In this document: one piece after another, positions 24,501 through 39,500 of the stretch
Layout: the number at the start of each line of letters is the position of its first letter
Numbering within the stretch: position 1 is the first letter of the stretch
Source of the DNA: Ostrinia nubilalis
Taxonomy: Eukaryota > Arthropoda > Insecta > Lepidoptera > Crambidae
Direction of reading: 5' to 3'
Length of the DNA stretch: 64,000 nucleotides
NCBI RefSeq assembly: GCF_963855985.1
Contig: NC_087119.1
Span: 4,070,001-4,134,000 of the forward strand
The notes under the pieces: generated by a model
The model's input: only the letters and a program-made list of their open reading frames with translations
What the model was told of the DNA's origin: nothing
Databases searched by the model: none
Program-made: the position numbers and the translations under genes

Positions 24501-27500
24501 CTCCTAGCTGTATTCCAGTGACTTAAAAATACTCCATACCAATTGTCAAATATCAAAAACATACGGCCAACATTCTGCAGGTGGCGAGTAAAGTTTGATA
24601 GAGAATAATTGATTCCTCATCTGTATCTAGCGAGGCGCGATCTGAGCGGGACTGCATCCGTTGCTTCTGCTTCGGCGAATCGACCCAGTGCCGCAGCGCG
24701 GATCTGTTCACCTACAACATGCCCACGCTCCTCGGCGAAGGAGGCACCCGACTGGTCGGCGTCAAGAACACCATCAACGGAGATATAGTGATTGACTCGC
24801 AGGCTATCACCAACCAGTACTACTACCAGCCACTCAGGAATGGGGCTACGGTAAGATGACTGTTGTTTTTCTTTGTCCGACAACCAGGTCAATTCAAGCA
24901 TGCTGTGTTCATAATATGGAACATACAAATAGCAATTTACGCTGGGTTTTGTTGTGTCCCATGTAGAAATCGAAACCATTTACCTGTGAGATGAAATAAT
25001 CTTACGACTTACCAATGGAACATGTAGATGTATGTTTGATCAAAATGCAAAGCTCACGAATGTAGGTACCAATGAAAACAGTATCCACCCTAGAGTGGGA
25101 GTACCTACTTCTAGTATCTGTCTGGTGGTTAACGGTATGCCACATTCATTTAGGATAGACACAGATAACGGGTAGGTTCCTACACCTTCAGGCATGTATT
25201 TTGCTTAAAATATAGACATTTTCTAGGTGACGAAACTTGCTCGCTACAACAACTGGGGAAGCTCCAGCGCTCTCCCGTACCTGACGCTCCCGGAGACATA
25301 CAACGGCAACCAGCTCACCTCGTACGGAGGTTACATTCGCTACAGACTGGCGCCACATCTCAGAAGCTTCGGAGCTGACTTCGGCCTGCCTGATATTATT
25401 ATCAAGGTATGTTGATACGAGTGTTAATTACTTCTAAAATCGAGAAATGGTTGGTAAGTAGCTTATCCTATGCATTCGTTGCGTCGTTGTAACTCTTAAT
25501 TCTAACATCGGGTTACTTTGGTAAATTAATTCGTTAGAATGACACCTTACGAATTTTTTTGAGCAAATGATTTTGATGATATATTATGATGTTAGACTTG
25601 GGTGTTATTTATGAATAATGCCAACAAATCTTGGGCAATTTTACCAAAATAGTAGGTACATTATAATCACAAGGGACTTGTTGGAACAGGGTAAATACCA
25701 GAACTTGGTGCACATCAGCCGCGACAACCAGAATAAGATTGAAGCCCGTCTGACTCCAGACAACTGGGAGAAATCTAGCTCGAGGGGTCTTGTACCGGCG
25801 ACTAGAGAGGACATTATGATGGCGTAAGTTAACTGCTCTTTTTACTGCACAAATTGTCATAAAGCTCTTATAAATCAGAATCAGAAATGATCAGCAGGAT
25901 GGACCAGATCAAATTCTTACTTATACTTACTTACACATCCAATTTTTGTTAAAATGTATATATTATTGATATCATTAAAATTTTTTGAAATAAGGCCGAC
26001 AGATTTTCAACCTACCACGAAACCACAAAATTTTCCCATTCCATTTTGAACCATATACAAAAGACCTAAAGTTCAAAATCAATTACCCAATACGACATTG
26101 TCTAGTTTGGACAACATCGAGATGATCTTGCTGCGAGCGAGCGTGAACAACGCCGGCGTAAACATATCGGACTTCGTCATGGAGTCGGCGAAGCACATCA
26201 ACGTGGGCCTGGGCGTGGCCAGCCTGGTCGAGGAGTGCTCCTGCCCGCCCGGCTACGAGGGACTGTCGTGCCAGGTTGGTTAACATACAAAAAACGAAAA
26301 GGAAATAGGTAAAAATACAAACAAAACGAGAAGACAAGGTCTACAAAGATTCCATTATCATACATTGTTTAGGTACATTACCAAGGAAGATTTCAACGTT
26401 CCCATTTAAATTTTTTAACCCTCTATGGACAACATGATGAAAATTTATTTATACCTTATGATAAGTGAACTATGTACATGGACGAAAGTATCCTACATTG
26501 TCGATATTCCACCAGCAAGCACTAAGCGTTTCGATAAAGGGACTGGAATTCGCTGCCTGTTACTGTCTTTCCCGAACACTAAAATCCGGGCCTTTTCAAG
26601 GCGAGAGTGAATAGGCACTTACAGGGCAGATATGTACCATCCTAGAATGCATCTCACTTAACATCAGGTGCGATTGCGGTCAAATTCTGCCTAAGAAAAG
26701 GTTGAAAATATGGTGGCAAGGCAAGTAAATGGTAAAAACAAATATCTCTTATTCAGAAATGCGCCGCTGGCTTCGCCCGCAAGCAATCCGGCCCATGGCT
26801 AGGCAACTGCGAGGCAGAAGTGCCCGAGTGTCCTCCAGGAACCTACGGCGACCCATCCAGCGGATACGCTTGCCGACCTTGCCCGTGCCCGCTTACCAAC
26901 CGGGAGAACCAGTTTGCCAGGACCTGTGCCCTCGGACCGGACGGAGAAGTGATCTGTGACTGTGCCCCTGGGTAAGTATTATTTCATTGACTGACTAATT
27001 TTGAGGTATGTTTTTGGGTGCCTATTCGACTGCCCTCGCTCTTCCCGTGGATGTTGGAATTTTATATGAATCCTATAGCTTAATTTTGTCTTAATCCTCA
27101 CACATGATGTCATTCCTTAAAAAATCTCGAAAATGTATGTATAGAACAAATAATTTTCGTTACATTCCTCATACAAAATGCGTATTTCCAAAGTGAAATT
27201 AATTACAAATTGATCTTCTAGATTTTGAAATGGAATATTCTACACTGGGAATCCTTTTTCAAATAGCTATGTAGGCCGCCACTGCGAGTCCTGCGCACCC
27301 AACTACGTAGGCAACCCACTGAACGTGGGCGACTCGTGCCGGCCGCAGCCCGACAGGCCGCGCTGCAGCGAGGTCGGCACGAGCCGCGAGCGACTGCCCG
27401 ACGAGTGCGAGTGCAAGGACAACGTGCAGGGACGCTACTGCGACCAGTGCAAGAACGACTCCTTCTACCTGTCTAACGACTTCAGGTAACTCAGTTCTCC

Positions 27501-30500
27501 ATGTTATCAGGGTTTTCTTCTCCATTAGGCACTCTGGGCCTATAGAATGCAACTCGTTCCGGCCGCAGCCCACGAGTGCGAGTGTAAAGATAACGCACAG
27601 GGTCGCTAGTGCGACCATTGCGAGAACGACTCCTTCTACCTGTCTAACGACTTCAGGTAACTCAGTTCTCCATGTTATCAGGCTTTTCTTTCCCATTGGG
27701 CCCTCTAGGCTTATAGAGAGCGACTCGTGCCGGCCGCTACTGTGACCAGTGCAAGAACGACTCCTTCTACCTGTCTAACGACTTCAGGTAACTCAGTTCT
27801 CCATGTTATCAGGCTTTTCTTTCCCATTGGGCCCTCTAGGCTTATAGAGAGCGACTCGTGCCGGCCGCTACTGTGACCAGTGCAAGAACGACTCCTTCTA
27901 CCTGTCTAACGACTTCAGGTAACTCAGTTCTCCATGTTATCAGGCTTTTCTTTCCCATTGGGCCCTCTAGGCTTATAGAGAGCGACTCGTGCCGGCCGCT
28001 ACTGTGACCAGTGCAAGAACGACTCCTTCTACCTGTCTAACGACTTCAGGTAACTCAGTTCTCCATGTTATCAGGCTTTTCTTTCCCATTGGGCCCTCTA
28101 GGCTTATAGAGAGCGACTCGTGCCGGCCGCTACTGTGACCAGTGCAAGAACGACTCCTTCTACCTGTCTAACGACTTCAGGTAACTCAGTTCTCCGTATC
28201 ATCAGGCTTTTCTTTCCCATTGGGCACTCTGGGCCTATAGTATAGAGTGCGACTCGTGCCGGCCGCAGCCCACGAGTGCGAGTGTAAAGATAACGTACAG
28301 GGACGCTACTGCGACCAGTGCAAGAACGACTCCTTCTACCTGTCTAACGACTTCAGGTAACTCAGTTCTCCGTGTTATCAGGGTTTTCTTTTCTATTAGG
28401 CACTCTGGGCCTATAGAGTGCAACTCGTGCCGGCCGCAGCCCACGAGTGCGAGTGCAAGGACAACGTGCAGGGACGCTACTGCGACCAGTGCAAGAACGA
28501 CTCCTTCTACCTGTCTAACGACTTCAGGTAACTCAGTTCTCCATGTTATCGGGTTTTTCTTTCCCATTGGGCACTCTGGGCCTATAGTATAGAGTGCGAC
28601 TCGTGCCGGCCGCAGCCCACGAGTGCGAGTGTAAAGATAACGTACAGGGACGCTACTGCGACCAGTGCAAGAACGACTCCTTCTACCTGTCTAACGACTT
28701 CAGGTAACTCAGTTCTCCGTGTCGTCAGGCTTTTCTTTCCCATTGGGCACTCTGGGCCTATAGTATAGAGTGCGACTCGTGACGGCCGCAGCCCACGAGT
28801 GCGAGTGCAAGGACAACGTGCAGGGACGCTACTGCGACCAGTGCAAGAACGATTCTTTCTACCTGTCTAACGACTTCAGGTAACTCAGTTCTCCATGTTA
28901 TCAGGCTTTTCTTTCCCATTGGGCACTCTAGGCCTATAGAGTGCGACTCGTGCCGGCCGCAGCCCACGAGTGCGAGTGTAAAGATAACTTACAGGGACGC
29001 TACTGCGACCAGTGCAAGAACGACTCCTTCTACCTGTCTAATGACTTCAGGTAACTCAGTTCTCCGTGTTGTGAGGCACTTCTATCATAAATCATAATAG
29101 GTTCTCTGTGCATAATATGCCACCTGCTGTCTGCTGCTGCAACTGCCCGTAAGAACAGAGTCAAATGATATACTCCTATGAGTAATTTTTCGTTATATTT
29201 TGTATGACTGTGTTGAAAATTTTAAAACCTTAACAGTATATCCGACCTTTAACCTGCTATAAAGTGCAATATCACCTGTATCAGACTCAAGCCTCAATTC
29301 TAATCATTTTTTATTTCAACAGACAAGGATGCGCGCTTTGCTTCTGCTCAGGAGTATCCCAGCAGTGCCAGAGCAGTAATCTCCGACGTAAGACCACGGC
29401 CGTTCGCTTCAACACCCCTGACATCGTCAACCGAGTCAGGATCTACTCCAGCAGCCCCACGGGCGGATCCTCGGCCAGATACAACACGCCAGTGGAGACC
29501 AATTTGACTGCAACCTACGCTAGGGAGGAATTGGTGCTCACCGAGTATGACAGGAACCGCCCTGCTATCTACTACTGGAGCTTGCCTATCAAGTAAGTTT
29601 ATTCCTATGATCAATCCTATCTTAATTTCCAACTTGTCTACTCACGGACATTGCCTGCGGGCGGCGTGACCGGAGGGAGCGGCGAGCGTTCGGCGAACGA
29701 ACGAGCAATGTTCGGTTCGCGAGCGAACATCGAAGAAGACGATCCTGACGCACTCTCTTCAACGACTTTGCACTAAACGGTCTCAATATCATTGTTAATT
29801 TATACCGAATAGACAATTAATTGTATACAGTCCACTCTTTCATTTAATTAACTTCCACTACACTCACTATCGAAGTAACAAACTAATATTATAAATGTGA
29901 AAGTTTGTAAGGAAAAATGGATGGATATTTGTTATTATTTCCTGGCTAAGCCACTGACCCTATTTAGATGTGTGGCAACGTCTTCTCACCGTCATTCATC
30001 CCACTTTTTAATTAGAGACACGTCAGATCGTCGTCGTCATTCATCCCACCATTCAGTTGGGGAGGCGATGTAGTTTCTCGACCCAGGGAAAAACATATGA
30101 CCGATCTTTGGAAGAGATAAATCCGTAGATTCATAAATCGAATCGTGGCTTTTTGTATATTTAATATTCTCGAATCATTGTCATGCAGAGCAAGTTCTAA
30201 CCGTTTATTTTTTCTCAGCTTCGCCGGTGACAAGGTGACGTCATACGGAGGATTCCTGCGCTACACGCTGCACAATGTGCCATCGCCTGGCAGCGCCTCC
30301 AAAAACAACGCCGCTGACATCCAGCTTATCAGCGTAAGTGATCCCTAAAATACAACATACCTAGTCTGTTGCGGAAAAATAGCACTAATTAAAACTGCAT
30401 AAGACACTTTCATTTGCCGTCTTTTATAGTTATATTTGTAATATATGCGCTTGAAGTCGTTTCAATAATAATTGTGCCTTTAAATGCTCACAGGAGAACC

Positions 30501-33500
30501 ACCTGACATTCCACTACTTCGGCAACTTCGAGCCCTCTTACGACGGAACCCTTGAGGCAAGCGTTCAGTTCTTGGAACGTGGTTGGCAACGGTAAGTATT
30601 ATTAAGGCTTAAAAGCTTGTTTGTATTTCTGTAATGCCTATTAGATAAAAATGAAGGAAAACTGAAAAAAAAATAAGAGTGGTGAGGATGGCACTAACTA
30701 CCATCTTTTTACCCGACTTCTATCATAATCTATGTTTGTATTAACAAACATGTTCCGCTGTAGCGCCTAAACTATTCGTCCGATGTTGATCAATAAAGTG
30801 TCAATCGTTTCGGTATTATGGAACGAGTAACGCAGACTACATTTTATTAAGGCGAACGCACACTTATATCAGCCGGACGCGTCGAAAGAAACTAATTTTA
30901 GTTTTTTTTTTATATTTCCAGTAAGTTTTTTAAGCTTTATTACTTCCTAATTTTAACTAAAGCCTGGTCTTCGAGCACGTGGAATTTTGGCCAATGACCC
31001 CAAGCTACCCATCCTTATCGCTCGCGCGTAATTATGTTGCTGTCGCGCTCGCACACTCACTGCGGGCGCCCTTCGCACAGTCGCGACAGCAATATAATTA
31101 CGCGCGAGCGATAAGCTTGGGGTCATTGGACAAAATTCTACGTGCTCGCAGACCAGACTATAATCGCACTATTCCTTATTAACAGACCTGACGGCAAAGA
31201 AGTGTCGCGTGAGTTCTTCCTTCTGGCCTTAGCTGATGTCAAGGCAATCCTCGTGAAGGCGAGTTACACCACCAACTCGCAGCTGGCATCCTTGGTGGGC
31301 GCTAGCATCGACACGGCTGAAGAGAACGGCGATGGAGCACCAGCCTACCACGTGGAACAGTGCGTGTGCCCTACTGGATACATCGGCACCTCTTGTGAAG
31401 ACTGCGCTCCTGGTTACACTAGGTATGTATCACAACAGACACGTACAATAATTTACTTACCACTTACTTTTGGACTTATTTAGGGGTTGCTCAAAAGTAG
31501 ACTTTTTTTGCTACTGATACGCACGACACAACATCATAGGCAAGTTGTCAAGTATGGTGTCAAGTGTCTTCAGCGCAGGGAGTGCTGATTATATTATTGA
31601 ATAAAAATATAGTACTGGTATCTTACCAGATCTTAAAGTGTTAGTTGTGTTTTGTGTGGTATACCTACCACACAAAAAACAACTAACACTTTAAAGTGTA
31701 CGAATGCGTAGCTTCTAAGGTAATCATCAAATCCTAAGCTGTCGCATGAATCCGTGGTAATCGATTTCAATTGTGTCTCGATTCGCGGGTACTTGAAGAG
31801 TTACAGAACTCTGGGACTCTTATCCATGAAGGACTAAACCATAGAACCATAGAGAACTATACCTACATCGTCAGATCTATGTTGAACAACAATTCGAATA
31901 AGAAAAAAAACACGTCCCTAAAGCTATGGGCGTTTTTTAAGGACTGCTGTTTGTCACAGGTCTGAAAGCGGATTATACCTGGAACACTGCGGCCTATGCC
32001 AGTGCAATGGCCATTCCAACATGTGCAACCCTGAGACTGGAGTCTGCTTCGTAAGTACCTAACAATTATATCGCTCAACACCACTGTTATTACAAAAGAA
32101 CCTCCTAGTTTAATCTTACAATCATAAAATTAAAGGAATTCAAAGCTGACTTCTAAAATCTAAATCTAAATATAGGCTCTTACAGCAAACAGCTCGAATC
32201 TAAACAGGAGTGTACTTACACAAATGTCTTATTTCACATTCGTTTTGGTGTAGTCAGGGCCTTAGGCTTACCAGCACTGCACGCGTGTATTTTAATTACT
32301 AAATGTAAAAGTCAGTTTTCCTCCTCTGAGGGGGTTTCAAATACCAATACGTGAGGCTTTTTGTTTCCATTTAAAGCATAGATTACACGATGGATAAAAA
32401 AGTCTCCAGCATGCTTTATTATATTAGCAATGTTTCGACACATTTGCTACTAAGTAGCAATTGCTCAATAATGACATTCTTTCTTAACTGTACCTTTCAA
32501 ATACATACTCGTATGTATAATAACTTGCTGACACGGCAAACTTATAACTGCATATTCATCAGAGATGGTGCAGCATTCTAATGGTGAAAGTTTTTTAAAT
32601 CGATCTAGTAGTTTCGGATCCTATTCAATACAAACAATCAAATCTTCCCTCTTTATAATATTAGTATACGAGAGATACATGGTTTACACCATTGTTTCGA
32701 CCAGGATTGTCAACACAACACGGCTGGCGAGAACTGCGAGGATTGCAAGCCTGGGTACAGGCGCGACGGAGCCAACTGTGTGGCCGACCGCCGACCCAGT
32801 TGCGAGTAAGTATAAGATATAGAGAATATCAGGGTGGACCGACGATCTGGTGAAGGTCACGGGAAGAGCCTGGATGCGGGCAGCGCAGGACCTTTCATTG
32901 TGGAAAACCTTGGAGGAGGCCTTTGTCCAGCAGTGGACGTCATTCGGCTGAAACGAACGAACGAACGAACAGAGAATAAGTATAGCAACTGTTTATTGTG
33001 CGACTAAATCTGTGCCTCGAAACACTGGATAGGCTATGTCACGAACTTACTAACGAGGTGTAGTTGTTTTCATTAGATAAGGTTGATAGGTTCGTAACAG
33101 GTTTGGTAATAATATTTTCATACCCATATGCTTATGTTAGGAGTGTGTTCACCACAATTAATTGTCCAGCAGTCGACGAGATCAACTACCATTAGGCATA
33201 GGCATGGAAATAAGTGCTTACATTTATTTCATTTTCAATCAATAAAATTATGATTGTTTTTTATGTGATTTCTCATGACACACAGGCAATGATTTTTTAG
33301 CATTGGCCTAATTTCACACTTGCTACGTGACCCTCGAACGTAATCTAATAGTAAATTGAGCTAATAATCTTTTGAAGTTACATAATAAAATTCAAATTCT
33401 CGTTGGCAAACGCATGGATTTTGGTAATTGTTGCAGCTCTTTACTATGTAGGTACCTAGCTTTAGGAATCGGTATTGTAGGTTTAAAATCGCACTCTTAG

Positions 33501-36500
33501 TGTAAGCTGCACATCCATTTGTTATTTAAAAGCACTTACTAAAAGTATTGCGCTCTGTTGCATTCATATTTCAGTCCAGATCCAGATTACCGATGGCAAA
33601 AAATATTTCATAAAAGTTAATCGGATCATGCGTAATGGACTTTGTTTCACCAGTTCCTGTAATAACGGGTTGACAATAAGCTCTTAACAAAATACCGAAT
33701 ATTGGATGAAGTTTTATTATAAAAGAAATTTAAAGGGTTGCCTAACTGAAACCTGTTAATAGCTCTTTCAAATGAAACGTTTTTAGCGGGAATTCAACCG
33801 TGCGTTTGTAAGACCGCACTCTAGTTTAATACTGCTAATAAAATTGACATTTTTGATTCCAACGCAGTGGTCTAACTGATTTGCGTGTAACGGTGTTGCA
33901 AATGGACGACTAACGGCCGGCTCAAAACTTCTAATTTGAAAGAGTTCTGAAGAACTTTAAGGGCTTTTTCAAGTTCGCACACTCACTGTTGGTAGGTAGG
34001 TAGGTACTTGTTAATTTTATTCCAACGCAATAATCATACAATTTTCCGTGTGCGGACCCTACAAACAGACGACAACCGTCCGTCTCAGAATGTCTAATTT
34101 GAAAAAGCCTTTAGTGTTAATAATAATATTTATTTAGTTGCGATGAACGCGGCTCTACCGGCTCATGCGACTCCAGCGGCTACTGCGAGTGCAAGCAAAA
34201 CGTCGAAGGGCCTGCTTGCGACACCTGCCGCCCTGGCACCTTCGGCTTGGACGCCAACGACCCACTTGGATGCCAGCCTTGCTACTGTTCTGGCGTCACT
34301 AGCAGTTGTCATGAGGTATGACGTCACCCCAGTAGTTGTAGCAATTACGGCCAATGTATCTCTATCAGGTCATTTAATCTCTACTGTAGGAGCATGACCC
34401 TTTATAATGTACCAGCGGCAAATGAAGGATTTGGCTTGCACTCTTCACACTACCCAAATCATTTTTGTGTAAGTCTTGATGGTCTGTAGAAACGAAACGA
34501 AGAGATTTAAAATAATAATATAGTTTATTTTGTTGTCATTTTGTGTTTCTTCATAATCAGCCAGTTTTATTAATATTGTACTTGCATAACTACACACAAT
34601 CTGATCGGTATTATGAACTCGGGAGTGTTTTAAATGACAGACTCATTTGTCGCTAACTGAGCGGTGTTACCTGTTTTTGATTTCCAACATGCTGCACATA
34701 TTTCATTTTAACCGTTTACCCGTTTTATATTATGGGTGCAGTATCACATAGTAGGGACTTTTTACAACGTCCATTCTTGCCTACAGGCTTCGTCCCAATA
34801 CATTCGCATACCGATGGCGGCGCCGGTGTTAGGCGACGACTACGGCGGCTACCGCCTCATGGACGTGACCGCGAGCCGTGTTCTTACAGACGCCATCGTA
34901 TCCGTACCCATCGAGAGTGAACTCATGTATGTGTTCTCTTACCCACCGGACACAGAACTGTACTGGTCCTTGCCAGTATTCCCAGGTGAGCTAATTTCTT
35001 AATGCCTAACGTATTTACTTACATAATTTAAGGGTCACAATACTTAAAAAAACGAACTTTAGGACACGATTGCGGGTCACAATCTCTCGAAAATTGACAG
35101 CGTATTGGTAGCTCAGTTGTAAAAAGGTATCATATTTGAGTAAAACCAATACAATTATCCATTTCACGAAAGGCTTTGACTGTAGAGCACCCTCGGGAAT
35201 ATTGAATGTTCCCGGAATCAAAAACAGTCTGTGATATTTCACAATAGTGGAGTTTTATCAAAATATTTTTTGGGATAGGTTACATTAAATACCTATCAAT
35301 TCTGCCAGATTTTTTTTTTCATTTCATGTATACCTCTTTATATCTGTTTGAGAACTGTTGTTAATAATCTCTAGAATTTATTCCACATTTATAAATTATC
35401 TATATATATAAAAGAAAGTCGTGTTAGTTACTTCGCTTATAACTCAAGAACGGCTGAACCGATTTAGCTGAAAATTATCAGGGAGGTAGTTTAGAGCCAG
35501 GAGAAGGACATAGGATACTTTTTATCCCGTTCGAAATTAAAAAAAAAGTCTGCTTATTTATTGCCATTAAGGCGGAACAAAGTTCGCCGGGTCAGCTAGT
35601 AACTTATACTACTAGGTCTTCTCTTCTGGCTCGCTGGTATGTGCTGGTATAATACTACAAGTATGTCTTGATAAAATGTTTCTTTATGTTTATCTAAGCA
35701 GTTCAGAGCTTCATTGATGGTTGCATTAAAATTATTTTTTGAAACTATTCTTGTTGGCCATGTCATATTCGACGAACCAACAGTTAGTAATGATTTATAC
35801 ATTATTGTAAAATGGGGCTGTCATTTTTGTGTAGTATGAACAGTAGTGGCCTCAGAACGCTACCTTGTGGAACGCTGTTTTATTCCCCCTTTTTCTTTAC
35901 TACATTTACTTAATATTATTTTGATTTCTGGACATAAAAAACTCCTATTTCTTAATTTGCTGATAAAATTATTTTTAATTGAAGCTAGGTACTGACTAGG
36001 CAGTTAAGTATAGGTACCTTTTATTGTTGTGATTTGTTGCTAAGGTGTTAGTAACCAAGCACAACCGTAAGTGAGCTGCCACACTGGCGGATTGCAAGCG
36101 TTTTCAAAGCGGAGCAGCGACGCAGCGAACACGAGGCGAAAACTCTTGTAATCCGCCAGTTTGGCAAGGCCCTTAACGCTTTATTATCTTATTATTTACT
36201 CTCCGCCATGTTTAAATCAGAATGAGTGTTTTCATGTCTTCCGAGTTAGTCTGTGGATGCTGATGGATGTTTGTTTTATAGTTTTAAGCTGCATCGTAAA
36301 AACAAGATTGAAAATGAAGTACTTAGTTTAGAGATTGGTGCGAAGTATTACATTATAGTGAGCCAGCCTAACCATCTCATGTCTTCGTAGAACTCCTTAT
36401 TCTTTACCCTGACTATACCTACTTTATTTGAGATTTCCTCTTCTCATGTTTACACCCCTTTGCTCTGTTCTTGCGTTTGCCTTCCCACGACTGTGACCAT

Positions 36501-39500
36501 ATTTCTTTTCTGCGCAGATCATAATTTAATAGTTACGGTCGTGACGTGTCTGTACCATCCAAAATATCCATCTTACTCTCAACTTCTTCTTGATCTAATT
36601 CCCCTGACATCTTTTTCTTTCTGATTTCATCCTATTTTTCCAGGATTCAAACCCAGCGTAGTACCTTCATCGCTATAATGTTTAGCAGTTGTTTGTTACT
36701 TTTGTAAAAGCCAACAGTCTGACCAAATGCTTGCAAACTTTTCCTTTCAGTGTATAGGTAATCTTGAAACATACAGTTTATTAAATGTTGAATGTCTTCA
36801 GTGTTGGCTGTCAAGGCATGTCGCAACGTTGCTACTAATGTCTTGCTGGACGCTGAATTTAGATTGTTCATAGAGTGTATTCTAATGCTAAAATTTACGT
36901 ATAGGTAACCGCGTCTTGTCCTACGGCGGCGTATTGCAGCTGAAACAGAAGTTCGAGAGTAGAGATCCTAACTCAGTATCTGAACCGGGCACCGACGTCA
37001 TCTTCGTGGGAGACGACAAGTCTCTGTACTGGAGCAACCCGCAACCCATCAGGGCTGGACAATCTTTGGTAATTAACAAAATTAGGTATCATTTTTAAAA
37101 GCGTTTATAAGCAAAATCTTTGCTTGAACTGTCTCGTTTGACAATTATTCGTTTCCCGTTGTGGCATTACTAATAGCATATGACTGATTAGAACTACGGA
37201 ACACCTAATTAGAAACATGGAAACTAATACTTACACGTACTAACAAGAGTCTTATCTATTGGTAATACATTGTTGTAATTTCTTTGCTCAATCATTTATT
37301 TTTTCCAGACTTACAAAGTTCCTCTGACGGAGAAGGGCTGGTACCTCCAGAACTATGGTTTGCCTGCGAGCCGGGCTGACTTCCTCTCAGTACTTCGCAA
37401 TTTGAGGCGTGTACTTGTGAGGGCTACCCTTACCTTGAACATCGAGTCCTCATCCATAGCTGACGTGCAAATGGACACCGCCACAGAGATGAACGACCCT
37501 GGCTTCCCACGTGCTACTGGTGTTGAGGTAATTACTGTTCATCATCATCATTTCAGCAAAGGACTTCCCTTAATGGACAAAGGACTCCCATGAGGATTTC
37601 CACAACGACTGTTTCTGCGTTACCCGTATTCAGGAAGGATTCCGCAACCAGAACGTTGGTCTCCCGAGCGAGCGCCTGCCTACGTCTGCCGATCCGTGGC
37701 CACCACTTAAGAACTTTTCTGCTCCAACGGTCGCCAGTTCTACGAACTATGTGCCTCACTATTGCGGGCATGTCGCTAACCTTAGCAGTCCTAAGGATCT
37801 CCTCATTTTAACTCCGACCTAGCTTCTTATGAGGCCCGTAAAGAGCCAAGTCTCTGCTATATGCGGGCATATAAATACCGGCTCATCGTTGCAGATCTGC
37901 CGTTGCCCAGAAGGCTACAGCGGTACCAGTTGCGAAAGCTGCACACCTGGTTTCTACCGCGACGCGAGCCATATGTGCCAGCGCTGCGAGTGCAATGGCC
38001 ACGACTGCTACATGGCCGGCAACGGGCAGGTGCTCTGCAACTGCCGGGCGCCCTACACTGGACGCGACTGCTCTATACAAGGTAAGGACATAGGATGTTA
38101 ATCTGAAAGTAATAATGAATCGATTAAGAGGATACCTGGCCATTCATACAAAAAATATAACAAAGGTGGTCTTTTTTATAATTTTACCAACACAGCAATG
38201 ATAAACTAAATAATCATCTAAACGCCAAACAGGCCTGGTTATGGAACTCCACCCGACCATACTAAAGGATCGAAGACCGCAGTCTCTGCTCCGACATGTC
38301 ATACTGACTTGCAAGTACCGGGCGCCAGAGCCGCTTACTATCAAATTCTACGAAGAGGGTCGCGAGATTCCTCCTCCGAAGTATTATAACGAGTCGAGCC
38401 TCGGCAAGGACGGATGGCGAGGGGAGCACACGCTGAATACGATATGGGACACCCGTCGTCAAGAACAGACTTTCGAATGTCATACCATAACCCAGAAAGG
38501 GTTCACTCTTGGAGTTCTGACGACAAGTTTGCCGGAGCCAGGTAGAGCGGCTCAGTCGATGTACACGGCTAATCCGATCATGCTTCGTGAACACTCATCT
38601 CGTTTGTCCGCCAATTTATGTTTAGGAATTTAACACCTTCTGTTGAATCTTTAGTGTTGTATCCTTGTACGACCGTCTTCGTTTTTCATTCACAATCGGC
38701 TTTAATTGTTACAATAGTATGTTGGCAAGCTTGTGTAAAAATATCGAATCGTCTTCACGATGTCCAAGGCCAGTTTTGTAGTCATTTGTAACTTGTTCTG
38801 AATTATTGACCTAACCGAAGATCACTGTTTTTATATCTGCATACATTTCGTGCTGTCCCAAACTATACGTATAAACTTAACCACTTTGTAGCTTCTTTTA
38901 TGTTATAAAACTAATCAAGGGGTAAATTTCAGGTGAACCAAGCATTCAAGATAACACAACACGTCCACCGCCGCCACGGACCACAGTCGTAGTTCAGATT
39001 ACCTCCCCGACGATCAAGATCCAGGAAGTAGGCAGTAGCGTGAACTTCACGTGCCAAGCGCAAAGCAGGATGACTAATGGAAATCTGCCAGTGAGGTGGT
39101 CCAAGGCTGACGGATACTTACCTCAGGGCAGAACCCAGATCGACGGCAGGAGCGGAATGTTACTCATCACAAACCTTCAGGTCTCGGATAGTGGCAAATA
39201 CATCTGTCAGACAAGCGACGGTTTGTCTACAGCTCAGGCCGAAGCAGTTCTGAAAGTGCCTGGTAAGTGAAATATTAATTATCTTGTTTCGCCAATTGAC
39301 ATCCTAGTAATCAGTTTGACTAAGGTTCATACTATTCTTTCACGCTAACCTTTACGGAACAGTTGTGCCGTTTTGGATATTCTATGCAAAAGGTGAGTTC
39401 GGAAAACAATGATCGTATTGAGTACCTATTGATACAATTAGCGCTCACATCTTCAAAGACCACTCCTGAATTACGTAGAGAGTATAAATAATGCATGGTT

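Larger units (their letters stand above)
27486..29051 (+). repeat. Tandem array of ten partial exon+intron copies
   Basis: The donor context ACTTCAGGTAACTCAGTTCT recurs with donor positions 27486, 27657, 27788, 27919, 28050, 28181, 28357, 28528, 28704, 28880 and 29051. Spacings are 171, 131 (four times), 176, 171, 176, 176 and 171 bp. Each unit holds an exon-like segment derived from the end of the exon at 27267-27485 plus about 60 bp of intron. The 131-bp units are internally shortened. The first unit carries an in-frame TAG. Confidence 0.97.

Noticed and set aside
27259..28967. Minus-strand open frames ([24 protein letters not shown] repeats) in the exon array
   Set aside because: They are antisense shadows of the tandemly copied LE exon.
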